DNA of 64,000 nt, taken from NCBI GenBank assembly GCA_016802295.1, contig JAESIW010000138.1, positions 1,311,904 to 1,375,903 of the forward strand. The letters run 5' to 3'. The position numbers were made by a program, and so were the translations under genes. Within the stretch, counting starts at the first letter, position 1. Each line of letters opens with the position of its first letter. This stretch comes from Brachionus rotundiformis (Eukaryota > Rotifera > Eurotatoria > Ploima > Brachionidae). Below are positions 46,504 through 58,800 of this stretch, piece by piece. A model generated the notes under the pieces. The model did not search any database. It was not told the origin of the DNA and saw only the letters and a program-made list of their open reading frames with translations.

Positions 46504-47821
46504 ATGTCTAAGATAGAAATTGGTCAGATAACTGATCTATTTCAGACCAAATTGGCCATAACTAATGAACATCCTTTCTTGGTCGACTCAAACACTATTC
46601 AATTTATCAAAAAATCCAAGGTAAATTCAGGTGTTTATTCACAAATTAATTATCTAAAGTCAAAAAGGTTATGTTTATAAATCGCGGCTTGCCCGGTTCA
46701 GGAAAGAGTACACTTTCGAATAGAATCAAACAGGTGTACCAAAATGCTGTAATATGTGCTGGTGACGATTTTTTTATGGATCAATTTGGCAATTACAATT
46801 TTGACCATGACAAACTTCATGAAGCTCATTTATCAGCTCAGAAAAAAGCACGCGATACTTGCCAAAAAGAATCGAGTCCAGTTATAGTTGATAACACAAA
46901 TGTAAAACTATGGGAAATTAAGCCATATTTGGACATTGCTAAAGAGTTCAATTATTTAGTTCTTATTATTGAGCCTAGAACTTCCCATAAATTTGATTTA
47001 GAAAAGCTTTTCCGTAGGAATTATGCTTTTTTCTCTTTGTAATAAAAAATAAACCCTTTCTACTAGTTTTGAATAAACACAATGTTCCCAAAGAAACAAT
47101 AAGTAGAAAATTAAAAGAATTTCAGGTAATTGTGCCAATTTACTTTGCATGGTATCTGAATGAAGAAGACTCTTTGTGGTTGAACAAAATGGCCAAAGAT
47201 TGTTTGGCACAAGCGCTTAATAAATGCGAGTCATTTAGAAGCGATTTTTTAGATATTCGTGCAGATCTGGACACAGAGATGCTTTTTGAGTATAAAAATA
47301 GGCGACAATTGCATTGTACTGCTAGGTTTATGGGAAGAAATTGGACCAAAAATAGCTTTTTGAAAGAGTATGTTGTCAACTCATGTGTAAGCCAGAGTAT
47401 TGGTAAAGTTTTCCGGCTTGAACTTGTTGGATTCAGTGTATCCAAGCGGTCGATTGCGGCAGATATTTATTTAAAGAAAGAAGAGTTTGATAAATTGTGG
47501 GGAAATGACTTGAACATTCAAGAACAATTGGAACTGATGGAGTTTTTCAGGGAACATGATAGGAATTCTGTTTTAGATAAAATAGATTTTGCAGACAGGG
47601 CTCATGTTACGATTGGAATGCGATCAGGGGAAAAGTCATACAAAGCTGGCATTGATTTGGTTCTCATTAAGTTGATGACAAAATTTAATGAATTAAGCAG
47701 GAAAAAAACGAAAACAATCCAAACAGATAATTTTGAAATTATTTACTTAAATGATTGCTTGTGTTATTTTAAACTTAATAAGTCAATAAAAATTAATGCT
47801 TTATTTACTGGTGATTATTAA
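46504..47821 (+). CDS. CNP: 2',3'-cyclic-nucleotide 3'-phosphodiesterase (CNPase)
   Basis: Two-domain RNA-processing enzyme: a polynucleotide-kinase-like P-loop domain and a 2H phosphodiesterase domain that opens 2',3'-cyclic phosphates to 2'-phosphates. Three exons: 46504-46620, 46668-47013 and 47067-47821 (405 residues). The P-loop GLPGSGKST is at about 46-54, with IVDNTN as the second nucleotide-site strand. The catalytic 2H motifs are HCT (His 237) and HVT (His 334), both intact. The C-terminus INALFTGDY matches the RAIFTGYY of vertebrate CNP, but the family's C-terminal isoprenylation box is absent. In vertebrates CNP is a myelin protein; in invertebrates it is more likely a general RNA-end or tRNA-related enzyme. 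Introns are 47 and 53 nt. Confidence 0.9.
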
Positions 47822-49865
47822 AATTTTTATATAATTTTTTGGTAAAAATAATAAAAAAATTTTGATTTATTTTTACTTTTATTAGATAAATTTTGCGAAA
47901 AAGATCAACTATTATTAATTAACAAAAAACTAAAATTTTTCTAAATTAATTTAGTTAGAAAAAAAAAAACAAGATAGGATTTTATTTACTAAATGAGACT
48001 TATTATAGATGACTAATTGAGTAAAATTGAAAAATTTTGGAAATTTATTTACAGAGAGCAAAATAAATCATTATTTATTTTAAAACTAATAAAGCTATTT
48101 TCTGTAATTGAAAAAACTTCCGAGTTATAATAAATAAAAAATAAACTTGAATAAAGTTCTATTTGTTAGGAGCTAGATTCAGTCAGTTGTATTTAATGGG
48201 CCCCAATTCTACAATTTGTAAATTTATCCCTTCGTTTTGTTGTTTTATTATTCTTTAACTAGTTAAATAATTAATTGGTTATAAAAATTTATTTTTATTA
48301 TTAACAAATAAGAAATTATAATATTTCATAATTTTTTTTGTTAAAAAAGAGTTGAAATCTACTTGTAGAAATTTAGGACAGAATATGAGATTTCTTGGTG
48401 AAAAGTATTGTCAGGTATCGTATCGGTATGTCATTTATTTTTTGAATGGTTTATGATGGTCAAATATTTATTTAAAAAAAAAATAATTGAGATAAATTTT
48501 GTTTACATATTTATGTGAATCAAATATAGTTTTGTCAGAAAAGATTGACACAAATGAGCAAAAATGTAAAAATGAAGAAAAGCTCATAAAAACAAAATTA
48601 TAATTAATAAGAAAAAATCGATTTTTGCTTAGTATTAACAAAGAGTACGCATTATTCAATCCATTTTATCCTCGAGTGCTAGGACGCACTTTTTCAGGTT
48701 ATACATCTGCTAAAGCAAAGTCTTTATATGTAAAAAAATTATCATCAATCTTATCTCTTATTTGTAATAGGATATTTGGTTTCACATAGAATAAAATTTA
48801 ATTTAAATTAAAAAAATAATTAACTTGATTAGTCAAAAATTGATATAAGCTGTAAACAACTTTTTGTATGCATTAAAAATAGTATCATTTTCTCTTTTAT
48901 AAAAATCAAATTCTCAAGTTATTTTAATGAAAAATGTACATTTAAACAAAAAGGAAAAGAGTGTTTAAATTATTAAAGCCGATCTAGTGCAAGAGTAAAT
49001 AATAATATTTAAAAAAATCACATTTTTAGTGATAATTAAAGATAATTTTATGATAAATTTATTTTAGGGTTCGTTTAGTAATTTTTGAGGCTGGCAAAAT
49101 TTATAAGTCGTCATAAACCAATGTCAGTATGAAGTGTTCAAGTAAAAAATTAATCAAGTTGTTTAATTTTTATACTAGGAAAATTATTTTTTTCTCAAAT
49201 AGAATATTTTTAATTATTAATTTTGACTGCTTGATTATTTTAAAAAATTCAATGACTCTCAGGAGCCAGCACATTTTATCTAGCTAGGAATTAATTTGGT
49301 AAGCAGCGCGATTATTTTATAAAGATAGATGGAAAGAGTTTTGTCGAGAGAGCTATTTTCTCTCTAAATAAAGATTTCATGCTAATATTGTATAATATTA
49401 TAAATAAATCGCTACGAGATTTAAATCCATAGGTTATACCAACTCGTACATTTTATATGAATTTGTATAAATAAATGGCAAGCCTTGAAACAAAAAGTTC
49501 TGCGGAAGCGGCTTAAAAGCCTGGATCGCTATCACATAAATTAAGCATAAATTAGCATTTTTCTTTCAACAAATAAAAAAGATAATAAATTTTTACCAAA
49601 ATTTAAAATTATATTTTTTTTCCTTTTATTAATTTAAATAATTTAATCAGAATTTTTTTCTGTTTTAAGACAAAAAACAAGTCGATGCTAATTTGAAAAA
49701 CCCGTCTAAAAAATCAAAAAACAAATCGAATAAATTCTCTTTTTCTCTTAATTAATATTAATTAATTTTTTCAATCAAAATTTAAAAAAAATTTTATTTT
49801 CAAATATTATCTTGTAATTTAATTTAATTAATTTAAACAAAAAAGACAATGAATGCTTGTCAAAA
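47822..49865. other. Spacer between CNP and WDFY3
   Basis: 2 kb of very AT-rich DNA on the promoter side of WDFY3. Open frames are short and low complexity. No RNA gene or transposon is recognised. Confidence 0.5.
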
Positions 49866-52800
49866 ATGAGCTTTATAGGCAAGACTTTAGGCAAAATTGT
49901 GGGACAAACAAAAAACGGACACAGTTCCGACCTCAAATCGTCCAACGGCATCCAAGACTCGCAGCTGACATTGACACACTTGCGCAAGGTATTCTACGAG
50001 TACCTGCACCCCAAAGGCGAGCAGCCTGTCAAAGAGGACAAGCTTTACAACATCCTTCCGCTGTTCATCAAAGCGTTCAGTCAGTCGTCACTCAGCGACA
50101 TAAACGACAAGTTCAGCGATGTGGACGAGTTCTGCTATGCTTGTTCGAAGCTGTTGGTAAACGAGATTGGCAAGCGAGTTCATGACGACTCAGTGCTGGT
50201 CAAATTTTTCGAAATGAAGGTCAGCGATGAGGCCACAGACGGCGCTGGTCTTCTGAACACTGTTAATCTGCTGGCCTCGGGGCCGCCGTTCCTCATCGAA
50301 ATAATGACCAAGTGCTCGCTGCCATCTCGCCTGGTCATGTGTGTTTACCTGTTCATCTGCTTGCCTGAGCCCAAAGACTCCATTCTCGATCACTGTGAAT
50401 TCAATGCCAAAGAGCGGCGCATCCTCTTTCAAAAATGCTTTCACCAACTGCTCATCAAGCTGTGCCAAAATAGCTGTACGTGCGATGAGTTGGTCGATGG
50501 CGACTCATTGAAGCTCTTGTTCACAATAATCTGCAGTACTTGTGAACATCACAATGTACCATGGCGTCAAACAGCCACTGACGCACTGCTCACACTGACC
50601 AAAAACTTTAGTTCAAAATCCATCAATTATGTCCATGGCAACGAGTGCTTAAAGCAGTCGTTGCGTTGTTTGAACACTGGTGAAATATGTTCGGCCAATT
50701 TGACCGAACGAGCTGACCTGTTGATCACTCTATTGACGTTTATACGCGAGACGTCCATCAGCAGTCAAATATTGCTGGACGATTTTCGCCTATCATCCGG
50801 CTACAAGATTATCGTAGACGTTGTTCTACGCCTCGAGAGTGAAAGCTCGAAAGAAGAGTGCCGCAGAGCGCTGAGAAATGTATTCTTTACCATTGAGGAG
50901 TTTGTTTCGGCCGGGTCTATTGAGATCAAGCCGAATAGTACCAATTCGACCATGTTCAAAATAGAAGGCTTTCAGATGCCACAACCGCAGGGAAAAGGCC
51001 GAACTGTCAGAAACATCTACGCCTTTCAGTGTCTCATGCATTTGTTCAATAGAGTAGGTCACATGACATCGGTTGTCTTTGTTTTGTTTAGATAATTAAT
51101 TTGTTGATTAGGTGCAGAGCAATGAGCTGTGTGTCAATGTTTTGGAGACTATGAGGAACATTTATTCCAAAGACGAGTGCAACTATTTCATTCTTGAGTC
51201 GCAGAATTTGCCCTTTTACGGCCTAGATGAGACAAGCATGAAGGTGCATCTGAAGAGCACTGACGTACAGGTATGTAGCTGTATACTGTAAAATTAAAAG
51301 CTCATCTGTCTAATTTTATTTAGAAATTTTTTATTAATTATCTTATATTTAATATTAAAATTTGATTAATTTTTGTCCCAAAATTGAAAATTATTAATAT
51401 TATCACTAATGTTATTAAAAGACAAAAATGTGCTACAAATACTTAAGTTAGGATTAATTGTGTTTATTGATGATTAAACATTAAAGAAAAGAGCTGATAA
51501 AAAAACAAACTGGTTGTTTCTTGACAACAGATAGCTCAATAACTATTAAATCAGAATCTGGCTCTTTTATTTATTCAAATATTTTTGAGGAAGTCCTCAG
51601 GCCACTCAGAATGGAGCATAGTCCTTCTTTTTAGCCTAACGTTTAAAATGTTGAATTAAATATTAAAAAAGGAGAAACCTTATGTATATATCAGAGCACA
51701 AAAATGATTATAGCAGAGTAAAAAAATATAAATTTAATTTATAAAGTATAAAGTTGATAGATAAAATATAGGTTATACGATTTACTAGATAATAGTTTTT
51801 TTTAAATTTTCAAAAAAGTTGTTGAACTTTTTGTTTGAAACAGGAGTGTTTGTCAGGTAGTCATTTAAATCTTCTAATAGTTGCTGGTGATCCACTCGTT
51901 TTTGTAGGAATTCGTTTTTAATAGAATCTGACTCTTCGCTCCTGCTAAAATAGATGAGGTTAATCATTTGTGTTTCGCTAAGCTGACGAATTAAAGCGCT
52001 AGTTGTTTCTTTATTTCTAGTGGAATATTCACTGCAATCTCTTTAGAGCTACACTGTTCTAGAAAAAAACCTAAATTGAAAATTACTTACTCAAACGCGA
52101 ACTGACACCAATTACATGATCACATGACAACTGTTTCAATATGGTTATTTGTTGCTGATACATAAAAAAGGAATATGTTTTGGATACAATTGACACTATT
52201 TTAAAAATATTTTCGAACTAAATATTCAATTTTGGAGTAAATTCTCTATGTCTGCAAATTTCTGCACAAACTTAATGCATGAAAAGTTGTGCAAATTACT
52301 TGACTAAGATTTGACATATTATTATTGAAAAGGTTAAGGAAAGACGAGCTTTCTTACAGTCCTAAAGTTTAAGTGGTTATCATTTAAAAGTTTTTATTGG
52401 TATCATCTAGCTTGACATTGTTTACTACACATTAAAAATGTGTCTGTATAAAATTTTTTTAATAAAATAAATTCTTTAAAAACGTTTAATAAATTTGAAT
52501 ATAAAATGATCTAATTGATTAATTAAAAAAAAATAAATTTAATAAGTAATTATGGTATTAGTATTTTCTAAATTTAGGACATTTATTATCCTTTTAACTG
52601 ATTGAAAAAAACATTACCATTATTTTAATTAGAAAAAGATTCATATATTTTTTTAAAATTAATTAATTAAATTGTAAATTAAAAAGTGAATTTTTATTCA
52701 AGATAAAATTTATTGAAGTACTTGAATTTATAATCTATAGCTTGAAATTTGTTCCATGCAAGGAGCTAGTTAGTATTGGTTTATCTATTCAAAATTTTAG

Positions 52801-55800
52801 GTAATGTTTATCTATTATTGGCGAGTCATTTCTTCTAAAGTTTTAATTTTAATAGCAATTCAAGATGGTCTGTGGTCACTGCTAATTTTCTTTTCAAATT
52901 AATTCAAACAAACTCGGTTTACAAAGACGCTTTTCGTGAACTTGGCATATTAGAAATGCTGGTATCGTGTTTGCAGAAGTTTGCCGCTTTGCTAAAAGAG
53001 AAGTGCGTCAACTCATCTGATCTAATAGAGATAGACGCTCAGCAAAAAGATCTTGGATTTACCATAATGAACATTCTGACTTGCTTAATTTCACACAATA
53101 TAGACAATTCTAAGCTTTTTAGGCAAATAGGAGGCGCCCGAGTGGCTCATAACATGGTGCCGTACAAATTTTGCCGAGAACAAGCTTTAAGTCTTGTGTG
53201 CACTTTACTACTAACTACAGCTGGTGAGGATGACATGTCAACTTTGCTCGGATTGATGCAAACAGCCAGGATGGAAGATCTAGAGCTAAAAAATGCTGTG
53301 CTCAAGAGCCTATTAGGTACACTAAGAGAAAGTCATAGAACAAGAACTGCATTTAGAAAATCAGGCGGCTTTGTCTATGTAGTTTCTGTTTTGATATCAA
53401 TGGAAGGTAGTTTGAGCATTCCAGCTCGAGAACCTTGGGATTTGGTCAAAAAGAAAGAGATTTTTTCCATTCTGAAAACAATAATGAACACTCTTACTGT
53501 TTCGATGCGATACGAACCTGCAAATGCCAAATATTTCGAAACAGAGGTAAGATGGAAGAGCTTATGTGCTGCTCTCAGGCTATTGGGATGCTTTGAACCA
53601 GAAGTAAAACAATTTCCGGCCAAAATGGAAAACTTTGTAAAACGTAGCTACGACTTTTTTGAAACATATTTTTGTACACTAGACGAATCTTGCTTTGAAA
53701 AATTCAACTCTGATGCTTGTTCAAATGCAGACCATTTGGATCCTAAATTGGTATACATATGCTACATTATGCGCTTACTTTATGACACAGCTTTAGACGC
53801 TTTCGATAGGTAAATTAATATATAATATCAATTATTTATATTCAACAGAAATCAAGTGAAAATTATCAAATAAATTAGGATATTTTTTATGTTTCAGAAA
53901 GCGTAAAAACTTAATGATTGTTAATTAGTTTATTTTTTGTTCATCAACTATTTTCCTAATAATTTATAAAAATTAACAGCACTTATTTTTTCAATTTTAA
54001 TATTTTGACTTTAATTAGAGTACAATTTAAAACTAACTTGTAGCTTTTTATTCCTCTCCCCTTCCTATCTTCTTTTTCACCTCTTCCTGCACTCTTCCTT
54101 TCTTCTACCTCACTTCTTCCTTTTGTTTTCCAAAAAAAAACGCTAGGAAGGAAAAGATAATGAGCAATTTGAGGAGAGGAATATAAGCATACAAGTTGGT
54201 TTACATAAAATGACTCTATTAATTAGGATAATAATTTTAATAAAATTTTAATAATAATAACTACAATTAAAGACACATGTTTGGTCAGACACAGGTTTGT
54301 TTTAAAGCCTGGAGACAGTAGACTCCTTGCTATGGTAGCTTATATTGTTTGCGCTTTGTCAAACTTATTTTTAAAACTATTGATTGATCTAGATTCACAA
54401 ATTTGTGCTGGCAGTTTGTTCTATCATTTCACCACTCTATTTGTGAAAGAGTTTTCTCCAGGTCATCTTTGCTCTTCCAGTATTTATCTTTCCATGAGGT
54501 GTCCAGAATAATGCAACTCTAGGAATTCTGACCAAGCCACTTAAGTCGTCTTCTGTTTATAATAATGTAGATGGCTCGGTCATTTATCTGTTTTTTAGTT
54601 CCTCATTTGAAATGACTTTCGGATAGAAATTACGCAAAATGTTGTGGAATACTTCGATCGTTTGAAGGTCAATATCAGTCATTTTCCAACATTCAGATCC
54701 ATGTAGCAATAGAGGTTTGACAAGACTACTATAAAGATGTAATTTAGTCCTCAGTCCAAGCGATGACAATTTCCACATATAAGAATGCAGTACTGGCCTT
54801 GGTTAATCTGTTTAGAATATTGTCTTAGGAGCCATCAGTTTCGCTAATCACACTTTCCAGATGTGTAAAGCTGTCGACGCATTTAAGATTTTTATCTCCA
54901 ACAGAAATTGGTTCATTTATTTCTGTTGCGTTTCTTGTTTATGCAAATAACTTCTGTTTTTCCAGGATTTATCTTTAGGCCAACATATCCAATGTTTAGC
55001 TTCTCGATCTTTTCTCTCATATGTTTCTCCATTTGTGATACTAGGACAATGTCATCCACAAAATCAAGATCTTGGAGATTTTCCATTCGACCCAGAGGCA
55101 TTTGCCAATAAAACATAATATTAGACTATTTGTAATTTTAAAATATACGAATACATGTAAATAAGAAATTGATCATTTTATTATTGATTTATCATTGTAA
55201 AAAGTAATTTTAAAATTTTTAAAATTTTCACTTGATTTTCTGTATGAATTTTATGGCAAAACCATGTCGTGTTGTATCTATTTGTATCTATATGTTTGTA
55301 ATTAGTGAAGAGCTGTTAGTTGACTTTAGCGAAGCATTCGACGCTCGGTATTGATATTTTTATTTGTACACAGTCCAATTTAAAACTGTAATTCTAATTA
55401 AGTTTAATTATAAAAGGCCGTTTAATCGCCAAGCAAACCGGCAATCGTCGGACTCCCAATTGCCCAAGGCGCCCGCCCATTCACTGTCCATGAAGCGCTC
55501 GAGCAGCTTTTTGCAAAACCTGACAAATCCAATAGACGAGCCGTTCATAATACACGCCGGTGCCATATCGTCCATGGTCCACTTGCTGACCAGTGTGCCC
55601 ACAACCAGCTACGAAATGGCCTATCGTCTACAATTCAACATCATAAACCTGATCAAAAACTTGCTCAAATTCGAACGCAATCAGCAAATAATGTCAAGCA
55701 ACTTGTTCATTGACGACCTGCTGTTCACTGGCAAACACGTGCTGAACGACGAGGCTCACTTTTTGAACGGGCCCATTCAGCACATATTCGAACGGCTCGC

Positions 55801-58800
55801 CTGTCACTACATAAGCTCCAAAAATCTCAAAGAATACCTGCGCTCGGGCACCATATTTGACACTGAAGACGGCAAAGACATCGAGAACCAAGTGCTCGTT
55901 CCGCTAAGCCGCGTCAAATGTCTCATTTCGATGACGAGTCCGCGCGAGAACAAACCATTTAGCGGGGTTGGCTTTGTCGAGTTTAACATGATGGTCGAGG
56001 GCTTTGGCTGCTTGTTTTTGCCATCTGTGTCGCCTCAGTTGTCGAGCGCGCCGAGCATTGTAGCCATGGGCATGGTATCGGTGGGCAGCGACTTGTCGGT
56101 GAATGGCGGCGTGGGCAGCGGCGAGCGCGTCTTTCCGCCCCAGTCGGGCCTCACCTATTCGACATGGATTTATATAGAAAAATTTCCATCCAGCACCAAA
56201 AACCTGCATCCCATCCGTCTGCTCACTCTGGTCAAGCATTCCAAGCTAAAAGACTCGCTCACATGCTGCCTGAGCGTGTACCTCAGTCCCAAGAATCGCT
56301 CGTTGTTCATCAACACCGAAGAAACACCGCTGCAGCAGGCCAAGTGTGACGAAAGGCTCGGCGACCATTCGGCCAAGTTCAACTGCTCGGAGCTCTTCCA
56401 AGAGGGCCAATGGCTTCATTTGTGCGTAGTTCTTAGCCGAGCTGTGCTCAAGAACAGCACGGCCAGCCTCTACGTAAACTCAAATCTGGTCGCTTGTCAA
56501 AAGCTCAACTACTTGAATTCGATCATAATGCCGAACACGCCACCAAGTTCAATATCTATACATGGAGTGATCGGCACTTTGCCAATGTTTCGGTGCCAAT
56601 CGCCGGTTATTTGGCGCCAAGCTAGCTGCTATCTAATCGAGGACATGCTCAGCCATCAGAGCATACAGCTGATTGGCGAACTCGGACCGGACTATGTTGG
56701 CTCGTTTCAATCACTTGACCTTGACCTCAACACAAGTAGTCTATTTGCTGAAGAAAAGCTCATGTTCGGTCTGCAGCCGAGCAAAATGTTCGAAATGACA
56801 TTGGCAAAATTTCGCTCGGTGTACAACAAAAATGATAGTAAAGCTATTGGCAAACAGTTGAATATACCAAGTAACGAAAGTGTGACACCGTTGAGAATAT
56901 TGTCCAATACGGCTGTGCAATTGCAGGGCGGTGCGCGCACAGTCGGCGGAGTGGTCATCGGCTACATGGGCGTGCGGGTGTTTCAGCCGATGCCAGTGGC
57001 GAAGAGCATTGAAAATTTGGGCGGCGCTGGGTTTCTGTTGGCACTGGTTGCCATGGCAACCGATGTCGAATTCATGTACGCATCGGTCAAGTGCTTGCAC
57101 TGTGTGCTCAAATCCAATCCGGCCATTGACAAAGAAATGGACCGAATACACGGCTACCAATTGTTGTCCATGTTGTTCAAGCGAAAAAAGAGCCTGATTA
57201 ACAGTCACGTGCTCAATTTGACATTTAGCTTGGCCGTGTGCGACGAGAGTGTCAGAGAGGCCGGCCAAGTGATCAATCTGAAGGCGTTTGAGTATTTGGT
57301 GTGCGATTTGGACATTTGGTACGAGTGCTCAAGCGAAATTGGCCGATGTCTGCACGACAAGCTAAACGAACTGCTACTAAACGATGTCCAAAATGTAAAG
57401 CTGTTCCACAGGTTCAAAATGCTCAAGAGGATATTGTACACAATGGGACGCGACTCGGCCAGTCACGTGCTCACCCACGCTCTCTCAACACTCAAAATAC
57501 TCCTAACCGAGTGCGTTCATTCGGACGACTTGCTGACCTATGGCCACTTTTTGGCCTCGCTGGTCCCCGTAGACACCAAAGAAACAGACACAAACTCCAC
57601 TATTGTCCTGAGAGACAGTCTGCTGGACATAGTTGGCCAGCTGATCGCTCAACACACCACCAACAAGTCGTACAACTTTCAGGAAGAATTGGTCAAAACA
57701 CTGGGCTTTGACTGGTTCATTTTGTTCATGAACCGCAAGTGTCACCGCAGCACAGTGATCAAATCGGCCCAAATTCTCTTCACCCTGCTGCTGAACCATC
57801 AAAATTTGAACAAATTTGTGACCTGTTGCCACAATGGCGCCTGGCTAAACTCGATCAATCAAACAGACACCAGCCTCGCACTCGACTTGGCATGCACACA
57901 AACAATTGGCGGATTTCAACTCATACAGGCCAACTTCACCAAATACGGCCACTATGTAGAGCTCTACTATCTGCTGTTCGCGTTGCTCTTCGACGCGCAC
58001 AAAATCAACCCACTAACCGACCAAAATCAAACGCTCGATCTGAACAAAATATCCAAGTATGTGTTCGACAAAGAGTTCGACAGCGAGCAGCATCACATCC
58101 TAAATAGCAAAATAAATGGCGACATAGCGCTCGATTTGGTGCTTATTGTGTTCTCGATGATCCGCAGCCTGGTCAATTCGAGCTCATACGAGGCCAAGGT
58201 CAAGGACTATGCCATCACACTCATGCAAATATTCCGCTTTATGTACCACAATTGCGACGAGTTCGCCCAATTGAGCCAAAATGGCGAGTTCCTAAGCGCG
58301 CTCATTCTGACCGTGTACCCGTATGAGGAGATCAAGACCGAGGAGCTGGTGCAGCCGACAGCCATCGAGATACAGCCGTTCGCCGAAGCGATCAGCGATC
58401 AGCACAAACAAAAGCTCTACAAGACTCATTTGTGCAATCATCCGGCACGTAAGCTAGTCGTTGACTTCATACGCGACCTCGTCTACGACTCCATAGTCCT
58501 CAAGCCCAATTGTTCCCTAATCGATTTGGTCCTGTGCTCGCTGCCGTCGGCGGACACCCAGCTCAAACGAAATCAGGAGTTCGTCACCGAGCTGCTTAAG
58601 ACAATAGGCGATCATTTGCTGTCAAGCGATTTGTTCAATCAGGCGCCATCCAACGCCCAAATGCTCGCGTTTATAAACTTTATGGACAGAGTGGTGGACA
58701 AGTTGTACGAGGGTATGCACAGACGCGATGGCAGGGAAATTATAGACTCGTTGATCAAGCTGCATGCTGCTATTGGAAAAAAGCTAGCCGCTCAGCACGA

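Larger units (their letters stand above)
53810..55416. other. WDFY3 intron 4, host of retrotransposon debris
   Basis: 1.6 kb intron. The left part has a pyrimidine-rich block (about 54045-54130, repeated CTTCC/TTCCT words). The middle carries two decayed non-LTR fragments on the minus strand, listed separately. The right 250 bp are AT-rich and lead to the acceptor at 55416. Confidence 0.6.

Noticed and set aside
48468..48659. 63-residue minus frame
   Set aside because: AT-rich low-complexity string in spacer, with no coding signature.
54281..54511. 76-residue plus-strand frame
   Set aside because: It is the complement of a retrotransposon fragment whose minus strand shows the conserved non-LTR C-terminus.
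55364..55416. Open frame upstream of the WDFY3 exon 5 acceptor
   Set aside because: In frame but AT-rich and unlike the family; the AAAAG acceptor at 55416 restores phase with exon 4, so these bases are intron.
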